Source of the DNA: Bacteroidetes bacterium HGW-Bacteroidetes-1
GTDB taxonomy: Bacteria; Bacteroidota; Bacteroidia; Bacteroidales; F082
Direction: 5' to 3'
DNA length: 64,000 nt
NCBI GenBank assembly: GCA_002842755.1
Contig: PHDU01000005.1
Span: 46,280 to 110,279, forward strand
Part shown: in pieces, positions 43,844 to 50,880 of the stretch
Layout: every line of letters begins with the position of its first letter
Position numbering within the stretch: position 1 is the stretch's first letter
Translations under genes and position numbers: made by a program
The notes under the pieces: generated by a model
The model's database searches: none
Told to the model about the DNA's origin: nothing
What the model saw: the letters and a program-made list of their open reading frames with translations, nothing else

Positions 43844-44047
43844 ATGATAAAGAAATTCAAATATTCCGCTATTGATCCTATAAACAAGTTCCGATTTGTT
43901 GGGAAAGGTTCATGGAAAGAGTGTTTGGAATTCATTGTTAGTGAATTTAAGGTTTATCGACAATGGGTGTTGAAAATCAAAGAACATATTGGTAAGAAAA
44001 TGAACCACTTCGATGTAAAAATTCTATTTTTAGGAACAAACAAATGA
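43844..44047 (+). CDS. Small basic protein, 67 aa
   Basis: The start at ATG 43844 (MIKKFKYSAIDPINKFRFVG) is chosen because an upstream in-frame extension would run through the -35 box. Transcription from the promoter at 43808 would begin at or within a base or two of this ATG, so the message may be leaderless. The product is basic with alternating aromatic residues. It overlaps the next gene by ATGA. Family unknown. Confidence 0.6.
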   Translation: MIKKFKYSAIDPINKFRFVGKGSWKECLEFIVSEFKVYRQWVLKIKEHIGKKMNHFDVKILFLGTNK

Positions 44048-44415
44048 GTGAAAGTGCTCTGATCTTTACGAACGTTACAAACATAGTTCTTATCGTCCTA
44101 TTTGCTTATTACAGATATCGTGTAAAACGATTAGAGATGATTTCAAGAGGTATGGAAGAAACCATCCCGGAACTTTGTAGAGCGACAATAAATCATATAT
44201 GTGGGATGGCGAGAAGTGACTATCTACACAATCTGATACCTAAAGAAGTATTTATTGGGGTTATTTTGAAAAACATTCCAATGAATGAAATGCGGTATCA
44301 CCATCTTGCAATTGCCGGTATTAAATACATTGATATAAAGGACATTGACAATGAAGAGCTTAAAAACTACTTCCGAATGGGCGAAGAAAAAGAGCAGCAA
44401 ACCAAAAACGGTTAA
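44044..44415 (+). CDS. Membrane-anchored small protein, 123 aa
   Basis: One hydrophobic segment at about 8-24 (FTNVTNIVLIVLFAYYRYRV) followed by a positively charged edge and a cytoplasmic helical domain of about 100 residues. Single N-terminal anchor with positive residues after it predicts the C-terminus inside. Neighbours are a zinc protein and the rII genes, which act at the membrane in T4. Function unknown. Confidence 0.65.
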   Translation: MSESALIFTNVTNIVLIVLFAYYRYRVKRLEMISRGMEETIPELCRATINHICGMARSDYLHNLIPKEVFIGVILKNIPMNEMRYHHLAIAGIKYIDIKDIDNEELKNYFRMGEEKEQQTKNG

Positions 44416-44974
44416 TCGTCTGTTGTTAAAAGCACCTACAAGATTTTGTAAATACTGTAACAAACCAATCCCAAAAAAACAAGGATTGAGTGTTAAAACA
44501 TATTCAATCAAGGATTTTTGCTGCCGCGAACACTTTATGTTGGCGCATCGTGTAACAAAGACATGTCCGGAATGTGGTAAAGAATTTCTGAATTACAAGT
44601 CATCAAATGATACTCATTGTGAAATATGCGCTGCTAAGAAAGCAGAAGACCTGAAATACAAAAAGAAATGTTCCAATCCAACATGCACAAATCTTATACA
44701 CTTCCAAACCATTATCCGGTTGGGTAAGAAGCGGTTTTGTTCATTGAATTGCTTTGTAGAATTTATGGGTGATAATTTGAGAAGATGTGAGAAATGTAAT
44801 AACCCGATTGTAAGTTTGAATAGTGATTTACAGGTTTATCTTAAACATAAAAACCACATGAGCTGCCATAGAACCACATATTTCTTCAAGAAAATGGAAG
44901 AAAAATCTAAACAAATATATACAAACTATAAGGAGTTCCCTCTCAATGATCCCGGAAACACAGACTCAGACTAG
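44351..44974 (+). CDS. Multi-zinc-ribbon protein, 207 aa
   Basis: ATG 44351 (MKSLKTTSEWAKKKSS) follows AAAGGA. Four zinc-knuckle pairs are visible: CKYCNKP, CPECGKEF with HCEIC, KKCSNPTC with FCSLNC, and RRCEKCNNP. They alternate with basic stretches, like nucleic-acid-binding zinc-ribbon arrays. It overlaps the membrane protein gene by 65 bases and the rIIA-like gene by 29. It may bind DNA or RNA; specific role unknown. Confidence 0.7.
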   Translation: MKSLKTTSEWAKKKSSKPKTVNRLLLKAPTRFCKYCNKPIPKKQGLSVKTYSIKDFCCREHFMLAHRVTKTCPECGKEFLNYKSSNDTHCEICAAKKAEDLKYKKKCSNPTCTNLIHFQTIIRLGKKRFCSLNCFVEFMGDNLRRCEKCNNPIVSLNSDLQVYLKHKNHMSCHRTTYFFKKMEEKSKQIYTNYKEFPLNDPGNTDSD

Positions 44975-47012
44975 AGAAGTTATCAGTACCCTTGATGCAT
45001 CGGAAGAGCTTTCCTTTTCGGTTAAAAGTTTGGCAAATATCTTTGACCTGCTTCATAAGAGCATGTACAACGATAAGCCAACTGCTGTAGCCAGAGAAAT
45101 CATCAGCAACGCTATTGATGCAAACATTGAATCAAAAACGAAGAACAAGGTAATCATCAAGTTACCTTCCAAACTTGATCCTGTATTCAGGGTTCAAGAT
45201 TTTGGTATAGGCATCAATAAAGAGCGTTTGAAGTGCTTTTCAGAGTATGGAAATTCCACAAAAGTCCATACCAACAAAGAGATTGGTGGGTTTGGCTTGG
45301 GCGCGAAGTCGCCTTGGTCTATTACAGATCAATTTACAATAACGACAATAACAGATGGGTTAAAATATAAATACCTTTGTTACATGGATGAAAAAGGTAT
45401 TGGTAAAGTTAAAGAACTGTTTGCTATACCAACAGATGAAGCAAGCGGCACTACGATGGAAATCCCCATCAATAAAAGTGATTACACGGAGAAGATCAGA
45501 GAACAAGCTGTTTTGTTTATGCTTTGTAATCCAGACAAAATCAAAATAGTTGATTCTGGATTGAGTTTTAAAAGCATATATGATACCAAACAACATACGG
45601 TTCCTTTAAAGTCATTTCTGCCATCAAATATCCATGTCTATAATTGGCATGAATATGGGTTCAATGATTGTATAATTGTTCTAAATGGTTATGTTCCTTA
45701 TATATTAGATACAAAGGATTCCACAGATAATCTAATATCGTCTGCTTACACATTTGTTGCGAAAATAGATATTGGTGTTCTTGATTTACCAGCAACAAGG
45801 GAAGTTCTTTCCAACACCCCAAAGAATAATAGAATCTTTAATAAAATTCGTGAGAAGATCGCCAGTGGTATTATGAAGCTGGAAGAGTTCTTAAATGAGC
45901 GTAAAAAGGATAACGAACAAATTGGGGCTATTACATTAAAATATAGTCCTGTCAGACTTGAAATTTGTCAATTTAATACTGAATATATTCATTCCAGTTA
46001 TTCAAAACCACAAATAGGCGATACATTTAAACAACGCCACGTATACAATGTTCATTCACCATCCAATAAAATCCCAAGATTTATTATGGTAAAGATTACA
46101 GAACTAAAAAATCCAAAAATAACATATTTGGAATATGCTGACCATATACTAAAAAAGTTTCCTCATTACAAATCTGTTCATTTCATAAAACCATACCACG
46201 ATGATGCCGACGATACAAAGAATTTTCAAATAGTTCCTATTCATTGCTTTGCACCACCACTAAAGCAGAAACAGAAAGTTATCAAAACCCCTGTAGACAA
46301 AGAGGAAATAAACAAAGACAAAGAAACCCGCCGCTTCTGTGGGTATGATAAGGATGGTGTTTATGAAAAAGCATTTATTTACAAGGATATAAAAGAACAT
46401 CCAGAAGATTACAGAAAAGTCGAAACAATGTATTCAAACATTGAAGACAGCACAATTAAGCAACACATATTTTATTTAAAGAAAAAAGAATGTCAGTGTA
46501 ATTACAAAATAGTTCTTGTGAATAAGACGGATGCAAGAATGTTCAAAAAGGTTGAACTTCTGAAACCAGAAGATTTTGTAATTTGCAAACATCTTTATAA
46601 AGATTTGACTCTTGTTCATATGTTGAGATATGGTGCAAATAAGATTCTCAAAAACAAGCAATACACTGGAAGACTAATTCCAGACCTTTGTGAATTTTTA
46701 AACAGTAAACTGGAGATAACTTTTGATCCATATCTTTACGGAGTTAACTATCACAAGGACATTCATGTTGTTAAAATCAATAAATTTAGAATGGCCGAAC
46801 GGATATCAAGATACAAAATGGATGACCAGTTATTCAAGTCTTACAAAACAGAAGCTTATAAAAGGATGGATGATTTTGTAAGAGTTGTTAATAATGATCC
46901 AATGATGGCTATGGTTATAAACAACAATCACCGGGTAAATTCTGACATCTACGAAGATTATGTCAGCAGAACTAAGTTAATTTTTGGCGATATAAAGGAG
47001 CTTTTCAAATGA
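44946..47012 (+). CDS. rIIA: rIIA-like protein, GHKL ATPase, 688 aa
   Basis: The GHKL ATP-binding site is present: E51 and N55 in AREIISNAIDAN, DFGIGI (85-90) and GGFGLGAKSPW (114-124). Residues before it (LSFSVKSLANIFDLLHKSMY) match the N-terminal part of T4 rIIA-type proteins. In T4, rIIA with rIIB protects infected cells from lambda Rex and related abortive defences and acts near the membrane. The stop overlaps the rIIB-like start, as in T4. AAGGAG lies before the ATG. Confidence 0.85.
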   Translation: MIPETQTQTREVISTLDASEELSFSVKSLANIFDLLHKSMYNDKPTAVAREIISNAIDANIESKTKNKVIIKLPSKLDPVFRVQDFGIGINKERLKCFSEYGNSTKVHTNKEIGGFGLGAKSPWSITDQFTITTITDGLKYKYLCYMDEKGIGKVKELFAIPTDEASGTTMEIPINKSDYTEKIREQAVLFMLCNPDKIKIVDSGLSFKSIYDTKQHTVPLKSFLPSNIHVYNWHEYGFNDCIIVLNGYVPYILDTKDSTDNLISSAYTFVAKIDIGVLDLPATREVLSNTPKNNRIFNKIREKIASGIMKLEEFLNERKKDNEQIGAITLKYSPVRLEICQFNTEYIHSSYSKPQIGDTFKQRHVYNVHSPSNKIPRFIMVKITELKNPKITYLEYADHILKKFPHYKSVHFIKPYHDDADDTKNFQIVPIHCFAPPLKQKQKVIKTPVDKEEINKDKETRRFCGYDKDGVYEKAFIYKDIKEHPEDYRKVETMYSNIEDSTIKQHIFYLKKKECQCNYKIVLVNKTDARMFKKVELLKPEDFVICKHLYKDLTLVHMLRYGANKILKNKQYTGRLIPDLCEFLNSKLEITFDPYLYGVNYHKDIHVVKINKFRMAERISRYKMDDQLFKSYKTEAYKRMDDFVRVVNNDPMMAMVINNNHRVNSDIYEDYVSRTKLIFGDIKELFK

Positions 47013-48196
47013 CGATGCAATACACTTTAACGGCACAGACAATTACAATTGTTGATGAACAGAAGAATGTTCATACCTTATCAATCGGTGATAAGTTTAA
47101 GCAGGTTTTGGATTACCTTAAAGCTGGTAAAATCCAGAAAGTTTTAACGCTGCTTTCACCGAAAGCTTGTGTTGAGCGGGTTATCAAGGGCATCAAGATT
47201 CTGGCCGATGATGCAATTGAATACAATGGAAAGAAATATACAGAACGAGAATATTGTGGTCTTATCGACTACATTATTCAATGTGCTGACCGGAAAACGC
47301 CGTATGATTACCTGTTGAAGTTCTTGGATAATCTTTCACTTAACCCAGACACAAACTCACGTATAAACCTGTTTATGTTCATGCAACAGGCTGGTATCAA
47401 GATTACAGAGAATGGTTATATCGCAAGTAAGAAAGCTGTTAATCAGGATTACATGAGTCATCATGATCGTAGAACTCTTCACAAAGTCGGGACATTTGTA
47501 TCATTCCCAAGAGAGAAATGTGATTCAAACCCAAACTCTGCATGTTCTACGGGTTTGCATAGCGGCGGTTCTGCATATGTCAACAGTTTTAATTCAAACT
47601 CTCGATATCTTGTAACAATCATCCACCCAAAAGATGTTGTTTGTGTTCCCAAAGATTGCACCTACCAGAAAATGAGAGCTTGTCTGTATTACATCGCTGG
47701 CGAACTTGACAGCAATGATAGCAAAGTCTGGGATGTTGCTTTCATGAGCGATAAATACAACAAAATTCTCATCGACTTTGATAAAATGAAAGTTATCAAC
47801 GAAAAAGCTGAATATAAAGCGGTTGAAAAGTCGATTGACAAACAGAACAAAAAGGCTGTTAAACGTCAGATCAAGGCAAAAACGCCGGTTAAGCAGAATA
47901 AGAGCTGGTCTATCAAGACCATTTCCAGAAACAGACTATCGCTGCCCTCAACCATCGTTAAGATGATCAATGCTGAACCGGGGGATGATATTTCGCTGGT
48001 TCTTGAAAAGAACACGTTCTACCTTTACAAGAAGCTTCCTAAAGGCATGGAAGAAGAATGTGTATATAAGGTTGATCGTGACAACCAACTGTGTTTGTCG
48101 GAAATGAGACTTAAAGAAATTGGTGGTGGTTTGTTCTTTAAAGTCTCTGTTGATAAGAACGCAATCATTATCCAAAAGTCAAACGGAGGTAAATAG
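47009..48196 (+). CDS. rIIB: rIIB-like protein with C-terminal AbrB-like domain, 395 aa
   Basis: The centre, with SRINLFMFMQQAGIKITENG, HKVGTFVSFPREKCDSNP and ACSTGLHSGGSAYV (about 178-191), matches rIIB of T4-like phages. The C-terminal part from about 290 (KSWSIKTISRNRLSLPSTIV ... NAEPGDDISLVLE) resembles the AbrB/SpoVT swapped-hairpin DNA-binding fold. T4 rIIB is 312 residues, so this extension is an added domain. The pair with rIIA by ATGA overlap supports a joint role. Confidence 0.82.
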   Translation: MTMQYTLTAQTITIVDEQKNVHTLSIGDKFKQVLDYLKAGKIQKVLTLLSPKACVERVIKGIKILADDAIEYNGKKYTEREYCGLIDYIIQCADRKTPYDYLLKFLDNLSLNPDTNSRINLFMFMQQAGIKITENGYIASKKAVNQDYMSHHDRRTLHKVGTFVSFPREKCDSNPNSACSTGLHSGGSAYVNSFNSNSRYLVTIIHPKDVVCVPKDCTYQKMRACLYYIAGELDSNDSKVWDVAFMSDKYNKILIDFDKMKVINEKAEYKAVEKSIDKQNKKAVKRQIKAKTPVKQNKSWSIKTISRNRLSLPSTIVKMINAEPGDDISLVLEKNTFYLYKKLPKGMEEECVYKVDRDNQLCLSEMRLKEIGGGLFFKVSVDKNAIIIQKSNGGK

Positions 48197-48198
48197 TT

Positions 48199-48399
48199 TT
48201 GGAAGACCTGAATACAACAACTGATAAACTTCAGAGTATTACGAGTGTCATTGAGAAGGTTAAGCGCAAAAGAAACCCAACGCTTAATAAAAAGTTTTTC
48301 TGTGGAAAATGCAACAGGACAGTGCTTAAAACACTACCAAAGTTGTATAACCCAGATATCATCAAGTGTTCCTGTGGTTGTGAATTGATACCTAATTAA
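48199..48399 (+). CDS. Small zinc-ribbon protein, 66 aa, TTG start
   Basis: TTG 48199 is taken as start because GGAGG lies nine bases upstream and no ATG fits. C-terminal FFCGKCNRTV and KCSCGCELIP provide two cysteine pairs for a zinc ribbon. N-terminal half is helical and basic. It follows rIIB directly. Function unknown. Confidence 0.62.
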   Translation: MEDLNTTTDKLQSITSVIEKVKRKRNPTLNKKFFCGKCNRTVLKTLPKLYNPDIIKCSCGCELIPN

Positions 48400-48411
48400 A
48401 GAAAGGATTTC

Positions 48412-48443
48412 GAGGGTGTGGTATTTTTGCCACACCCTCTTTC
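48412..48443 (+). terminator. Hairpin before the macro-domain gene, GGGTGTGG stem
   Basis: GAGGGTGTGG and its complement form a 10-bp stem with an 8-nt loop and a short TTTC tail. The ATG of the macro-domain gene is only five bases after the tail, so it may end upstream transcription or control access to that start. Confidence 0.72.
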
Positions 48444-48447
48444 AATT

Positions 48448-48921
48448 ATGATTAAAACGATTAAAGGCGATCTTGTAAAAATATCAGATGAAACATCTCT
48501 GTTTGATGTTTACATCCACGGCGCGAATTGTCAAAGTGTGATGGGTGCTGGCGTTGCTGCTCAAATAGCCAGAAGGTTTCCAATGGTTTACAAAGTTGAT
48601 AAAGAAAGTAAATTAACACCAAGACAGAAGCTTGGTAAATATACATCTTGTAACTTTAAGAACTCTGTTAAGCACAGAATCCATTTTGTTAATGCTTACA
48701 CACAGTTCACAGTTGGAATGGGTGTTCAGGTTGATTATATGGCTATTAAGGATTCATTTGAAGCCATAAGGACAACGTTTGGAGGGTGCAAGCTGCGCTT
48801 CGCTATGCCGATGATAGGTGCTGGCTTGGGTGGTGGTGATTGGACGAAGATTAAGGGCATTGCTGAAGAAGTGTTCAAACATGAAGATATGACGGTGATC
48901 GAATATGACCAAAAACTTTAA
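48448..48921 (+). CDS. Macro-domain protein (ADP-ribose binding), 157 aa
   Basis: MIKTIKGDLVKISDE, DVYIHGANCQSVMGAGVAAQ (21-40) and FAMPMIGAGLGGGDWTKI (118-135) are the ADP-ribose-binding loops of macro domains, closest in pattern to Poa1p-type ADP-ribose-1''-phosphate phosphatases. It would remove phosphate from ADP-ribose-1''-phosphate or bind free or protein-linked ADP-ribose. A GTG ten codons upstream, inside the hairpin, is an alternative start, but the domain begins at the chosen ATG. Its products link to RNA ligase chemistry or to NAD-based defence. Confidence 0.85.
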   Translation: MIKTIKGDLVKISDETSLFDVYIHGANCQSVMGAGVAAQIARRFPMVYKVDKESKLTPRQKLGKYTSCNFKNSVKHRIHFVNAYTQFTVGMGVQVDYMAIKDSFEAIRTTFGGCKLRFAMPMIGAGLGGGDWTKIKGIAEEVFKHEDMTVIEYDQKL

Positions 48922-49417
48922 TTTAAACACTGAAGATCAGGAAGAATGGCTTACGCCATTGTCATTGATTCAAGCACTTGGTAAATTCGATTTAGACCCA
49001 TGTGCTCCCCCACCATCAAGACGATTGTGGGATACAGCCAAGAAGCATTATTCAAAAGAAGAACATGGTGATGGTTTGTCTTTACCGTGGCCGCAATTTG
49101 ATCGAGTATGGTTAAACCCACCATACGGGAAAGAAACATGGAAATGGTTGAATAAACTTGCTTTACACAAATATGGCATCGCGTTGGTTTTTGCCAGAAC
49201 TGAAACTGTTGGTTTTCATGAAGAAGTTTGGAACAAAGCAAACGGTATTTTCTTCTTTAAAGGAAGAATAAAATTTGGTAAAACATCTACAGGGAAATTC
49301 GATCAACCAGCGAACGCACCAAGCTGTTTGGTTTCATATTCATCTATTGATACAACGATTATCAGGGATGCTTTAAAAACGGGAAAGATTCATGGGAAAT
49401 TGATATGCAAGCGATGA
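48905..49417 (+). CDS. DNA N6-adenine methyltransferase (phage Dam-type), 170 aa
   Basis: A short beta-class-like adenine methyltransferase: FDLDPCAPPPS (28-38) at the SAM-binding position and NPPYGKETW (71-79) at the catalytic position. Such proteins (phage_Dam, about 170 residues) methylate adenine without a cognate nuclease and may protect phage DNA or mark it for regulation. It overlaps the macro-domain gene by 17 bases. Target sequence not predictable. Confidence 0.9.
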   Translation: MTKNFNLNTEDQEEWLTPLSLIQALGKFDLDPCAPPPSRRLWDTAKKHYSKEEHGDGLSLPWPQFDRVWLNPPYGKETWKWLNKLALHKYGIALVFARTETVGFHEEVWNKANGIFFFKGRIKFGKTSTGKFDQPANAPSCLVSYSSIDTTIIRDALKTGKIHGKLICKR

Positions 49418-49541
49418 AATGGCGGGGCAAGGCGATGTTTTGTTGCTCGTTTGGGGTGGGAAGTCGCCGGGATCAAAACAAATGCGTTCAGCGGCCTTGC
49501 AAAGGAATCTAATAATGGTTGAAGTTTTAATAACCGGTTAA
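49418..49541 (+). other. GC-richer segment with overlapping short frames and inverted repeats
   Basis: Unlike its surroundings this stretch is GC-rich and all three forward frames are open. One frame gives 40 codons from ATG 49419 (MAGQGDVLLLVWGGKSPGSK), another gives 32 codons from ATG 49414, which overlaps the methyltransferase stop. GCAAGGC near 49427 pairs with GCCTTGC near 49494, and GGCGA pairs with TCGCC inside. It could be a small gene or a structured RNA ending at the terminator at 49553-49580. Neither is proven. Confidence 0.4.
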
Positions 49542-49552
49542 CCTTACAGCAT

Positions 49553-49580
49553 AAAAGCCCCAGAGAAATCTGGGGCTTTT
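49553..49580. terminator. Bidirectional terminator between convergent blocks
   Basis: AAAAGCCCCAGA and its complement form a 12-bp stem with GAAA loop; T runs follow on both strands. It separates the plus-strand block from the leftward accessory block. Confidence 0.92.
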
Positions 49581-49592
49581 CTTATGACTCGG

Positions 49593-49763
49593 TTATTTCT
49601 CAATATTCAAACCAGCTTTCTTCTTCCAACCACAAATTGTAGATGATGTAACACTAAACATTCGTGCAAGCTGTGTTGTTGTTACCTGTGGGTTTGCCTT
49701 TATAACACGAACCATTTCAGAAATGCGATCTGCTTTAATGTTTGCTGATTTTACACCTACCAT
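49593..49763 (-). CDS. Small helix-turn-helix protein, 56 aa
   Basis: ATG 49763 has AAAGGAG upstream and overlaps the stop of the 84-residue gene. The sequence MVGVKSANIKADRISEMVR, then NPQVTTTQLARMFSVTSSTI and CGWKKKAG, is a clear helix-turn-helix (about residues 25-50) like those of terminase small subunits and transposase N-terminal domains. It could be a DNA-binding regulator. It is the last gene of the accessory operon. Confidence 0.72.
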   Translation of the reverse strand: MVGVKSANIKADRISEMVRVIKANPQVTTTQLARMFSVTSSTICGWKKKAGLNIEK

Positions 49764-50011
49764 TCTCCTTTGTTCTCCTCAAATGTAATATATGCTGTTT
49801 GTTTCACAACGGTTTTAATATTCAACTCTTGACCACAAAAAGGACAGTAATTAAACAAGGTTATTTTTTGTGCGTTGATTCCATCGAATGTATAATCAGA
49901 ATACATTTGGAAAATTTTACCGTCTTTATGAATTAACCCGATAAAACACATATGTTCACAATGTTCGTCCTGTCGTTCAATTCGCTTTAAAAGGTTCTCT
50001 TTGGTAAACAT
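49757..50011 (-). CDS. Small protein with zinc-binding cysteines, 84 aa
   Basis: HCEHMC (about 17-22) and YCPFCGQEL (about 55-63) give two cysteine pairs. The middle, IHKDGKIFQMYSDYTFDGIN, is beta-like. Many phages carry similar short CPFCG proteins of unknown role. Starts with AGGAG a few bases upstream. Confidence 0.62.
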   Translation of the reverse strand: MFTKENLLKRIERQDEHCEHMCFIGLIHKDGKIFQMYSDYTFDGINAQKITLFNYCPFCGQELNIKTVVKQTAYITFEENKGEW

Positions 50012-50020
50012 TTAATTCTC

Positions 50021-50290
50021 CTATTCTTTTTGTAAGCTAAATACATCACACTGACGAACACTGACACTACCTTCTGGTTGGTTGTTGCCTCGTTCCTTCA
50101 TCATCGCATCAGCGATTATATATGCTCTTTTCGCAATATTCGAAGCATAATTTGTAGTCCATCTATCGTCATAAACCGACACCAATTGATTCATCGCTTG
50201 AGCAGCGAAATAATCTCTTAATGGAATGCCCTTGGAGTGTGTTGAATGTTGGTAGCCGCCAGCTTTAGCCAGCTTTTTCATTTCTTCCAT
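50021..50290 (-). CDS. Conserved phage small protein, 89 aa
   Basis: The core KGIPLRDYFAAQAMNQLVSV and AKRAYIIADAMMKERGN is common in small proteins of phages and prophages of Gram-negative hosts. It is helical and of unknown function. The stop and start with the next gene share bases at 50290. Confidence 0.72.
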   Translation of the reverse strand: MEEMKKLAKAGGYQHSTHSKGIPLRDYFAAQAMNQLVSVYDDRWTTNYASNIAKRAYIIADAMMKERGNNQPEGSVSVRQCDVFSLQKE

Positions 50291-50589
50291 TAAAGCTGTC
50301 CTGTTCTTAACTTGTTAATCACATCAGATGCTTTATCATTTAACTTTGTCTTTATTATTAATTTCTTAAAATCACCTGACATAACATAACTGATCATCTG
50401 GTTCTGAATGTGGTGTTTTATAATATCCATACAAGAACCACACAGATGACAACCACCAAACGTATGATCAGCAACAGCGATATATCTATTATGGTCTGCT
50501 GGTGTTAAACCATCAACCACAATTATCGTATCGCAACCATCACAAACAACTTGATCTACAAAAGTTTTTATTTCTATTTCTTTGATCAT
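50290..50589 (-). CDS. Small protein with CxxC motifs, 99 aa
   Basis: VVCDGCDTIIVVDG (14-27) and GGCHLCGSCMDIIK (45-58) supply a pair of CxxC motifs for metal binding. The C-terminal 40 residues are helical and basic. Position in a run of small accessory genes does not reveal a role. Confidence 0.6.
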   Translation of the reverse strand: MIKEIEIKTFVDQVVCDGCDTIIVVDGLTPADHNRYIAVADHTFGGCHLCGSCMDIIKHHIQNQMISYVMSGDFKKLIIKTKLNDKASDVINKLRTGQL

Positions 50590-50599
50590 TTAACATTCC

Positions 50600-50818
50600 T
50601 TACATTTTCAACTGTTTTGGTAACTTGGTTCTATATTTTTTGGCTATTTCGACAAGCTTCCAAATCAATATCGCCTCTTCAGACTCTATTCTAAAAGACA
50701 AGAATCCTGTTTCTTCAGCAGAATAACATAGCTCATTCAATGCTTCTTCAAGACCTTTTGAGTTATGTATCTTTGTTAGGTAAAGTTCTTTCTTCAGTGC
50801 TCTTCTAACGTTATCCAT
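50600..50818 (-). CDS. Hypothetical helical protein, 72 aa
   Basis: Starts MDNVRRALKKELYLTKIHNS and continues as an acidic then basic helical protein ending in KLPKQLKM. GGGAG lies before the ATG. It is the first gene after the terminator of the vWA gene. No family recognised. Confidence 0.55.
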   Translation of the reverse strand: MDNVRRALKKELYLTKIHNSKGLEEALNELCYSAEETGFLSFRIESEEAILIWKLVEIAKKYRTKLPKQLKM

Positions 50819-50843
50819 TTTATATTCTCCCTTAAATTAAATA

Positions 50844-50869
50844 GGTGGTAGGCCGCGAAGCCTACCACC
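50844..50869 (-). terminator. Terminator after the vWA gene
   Basis: GGTGGTAGGC and its complement form a 10-bp GC-rich stem with 6-nt loop, followed on the minus strand by TATTTAATTT. Confidence 0.88.
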
Positions 50870-50880
50870 ATTAAAGATGT

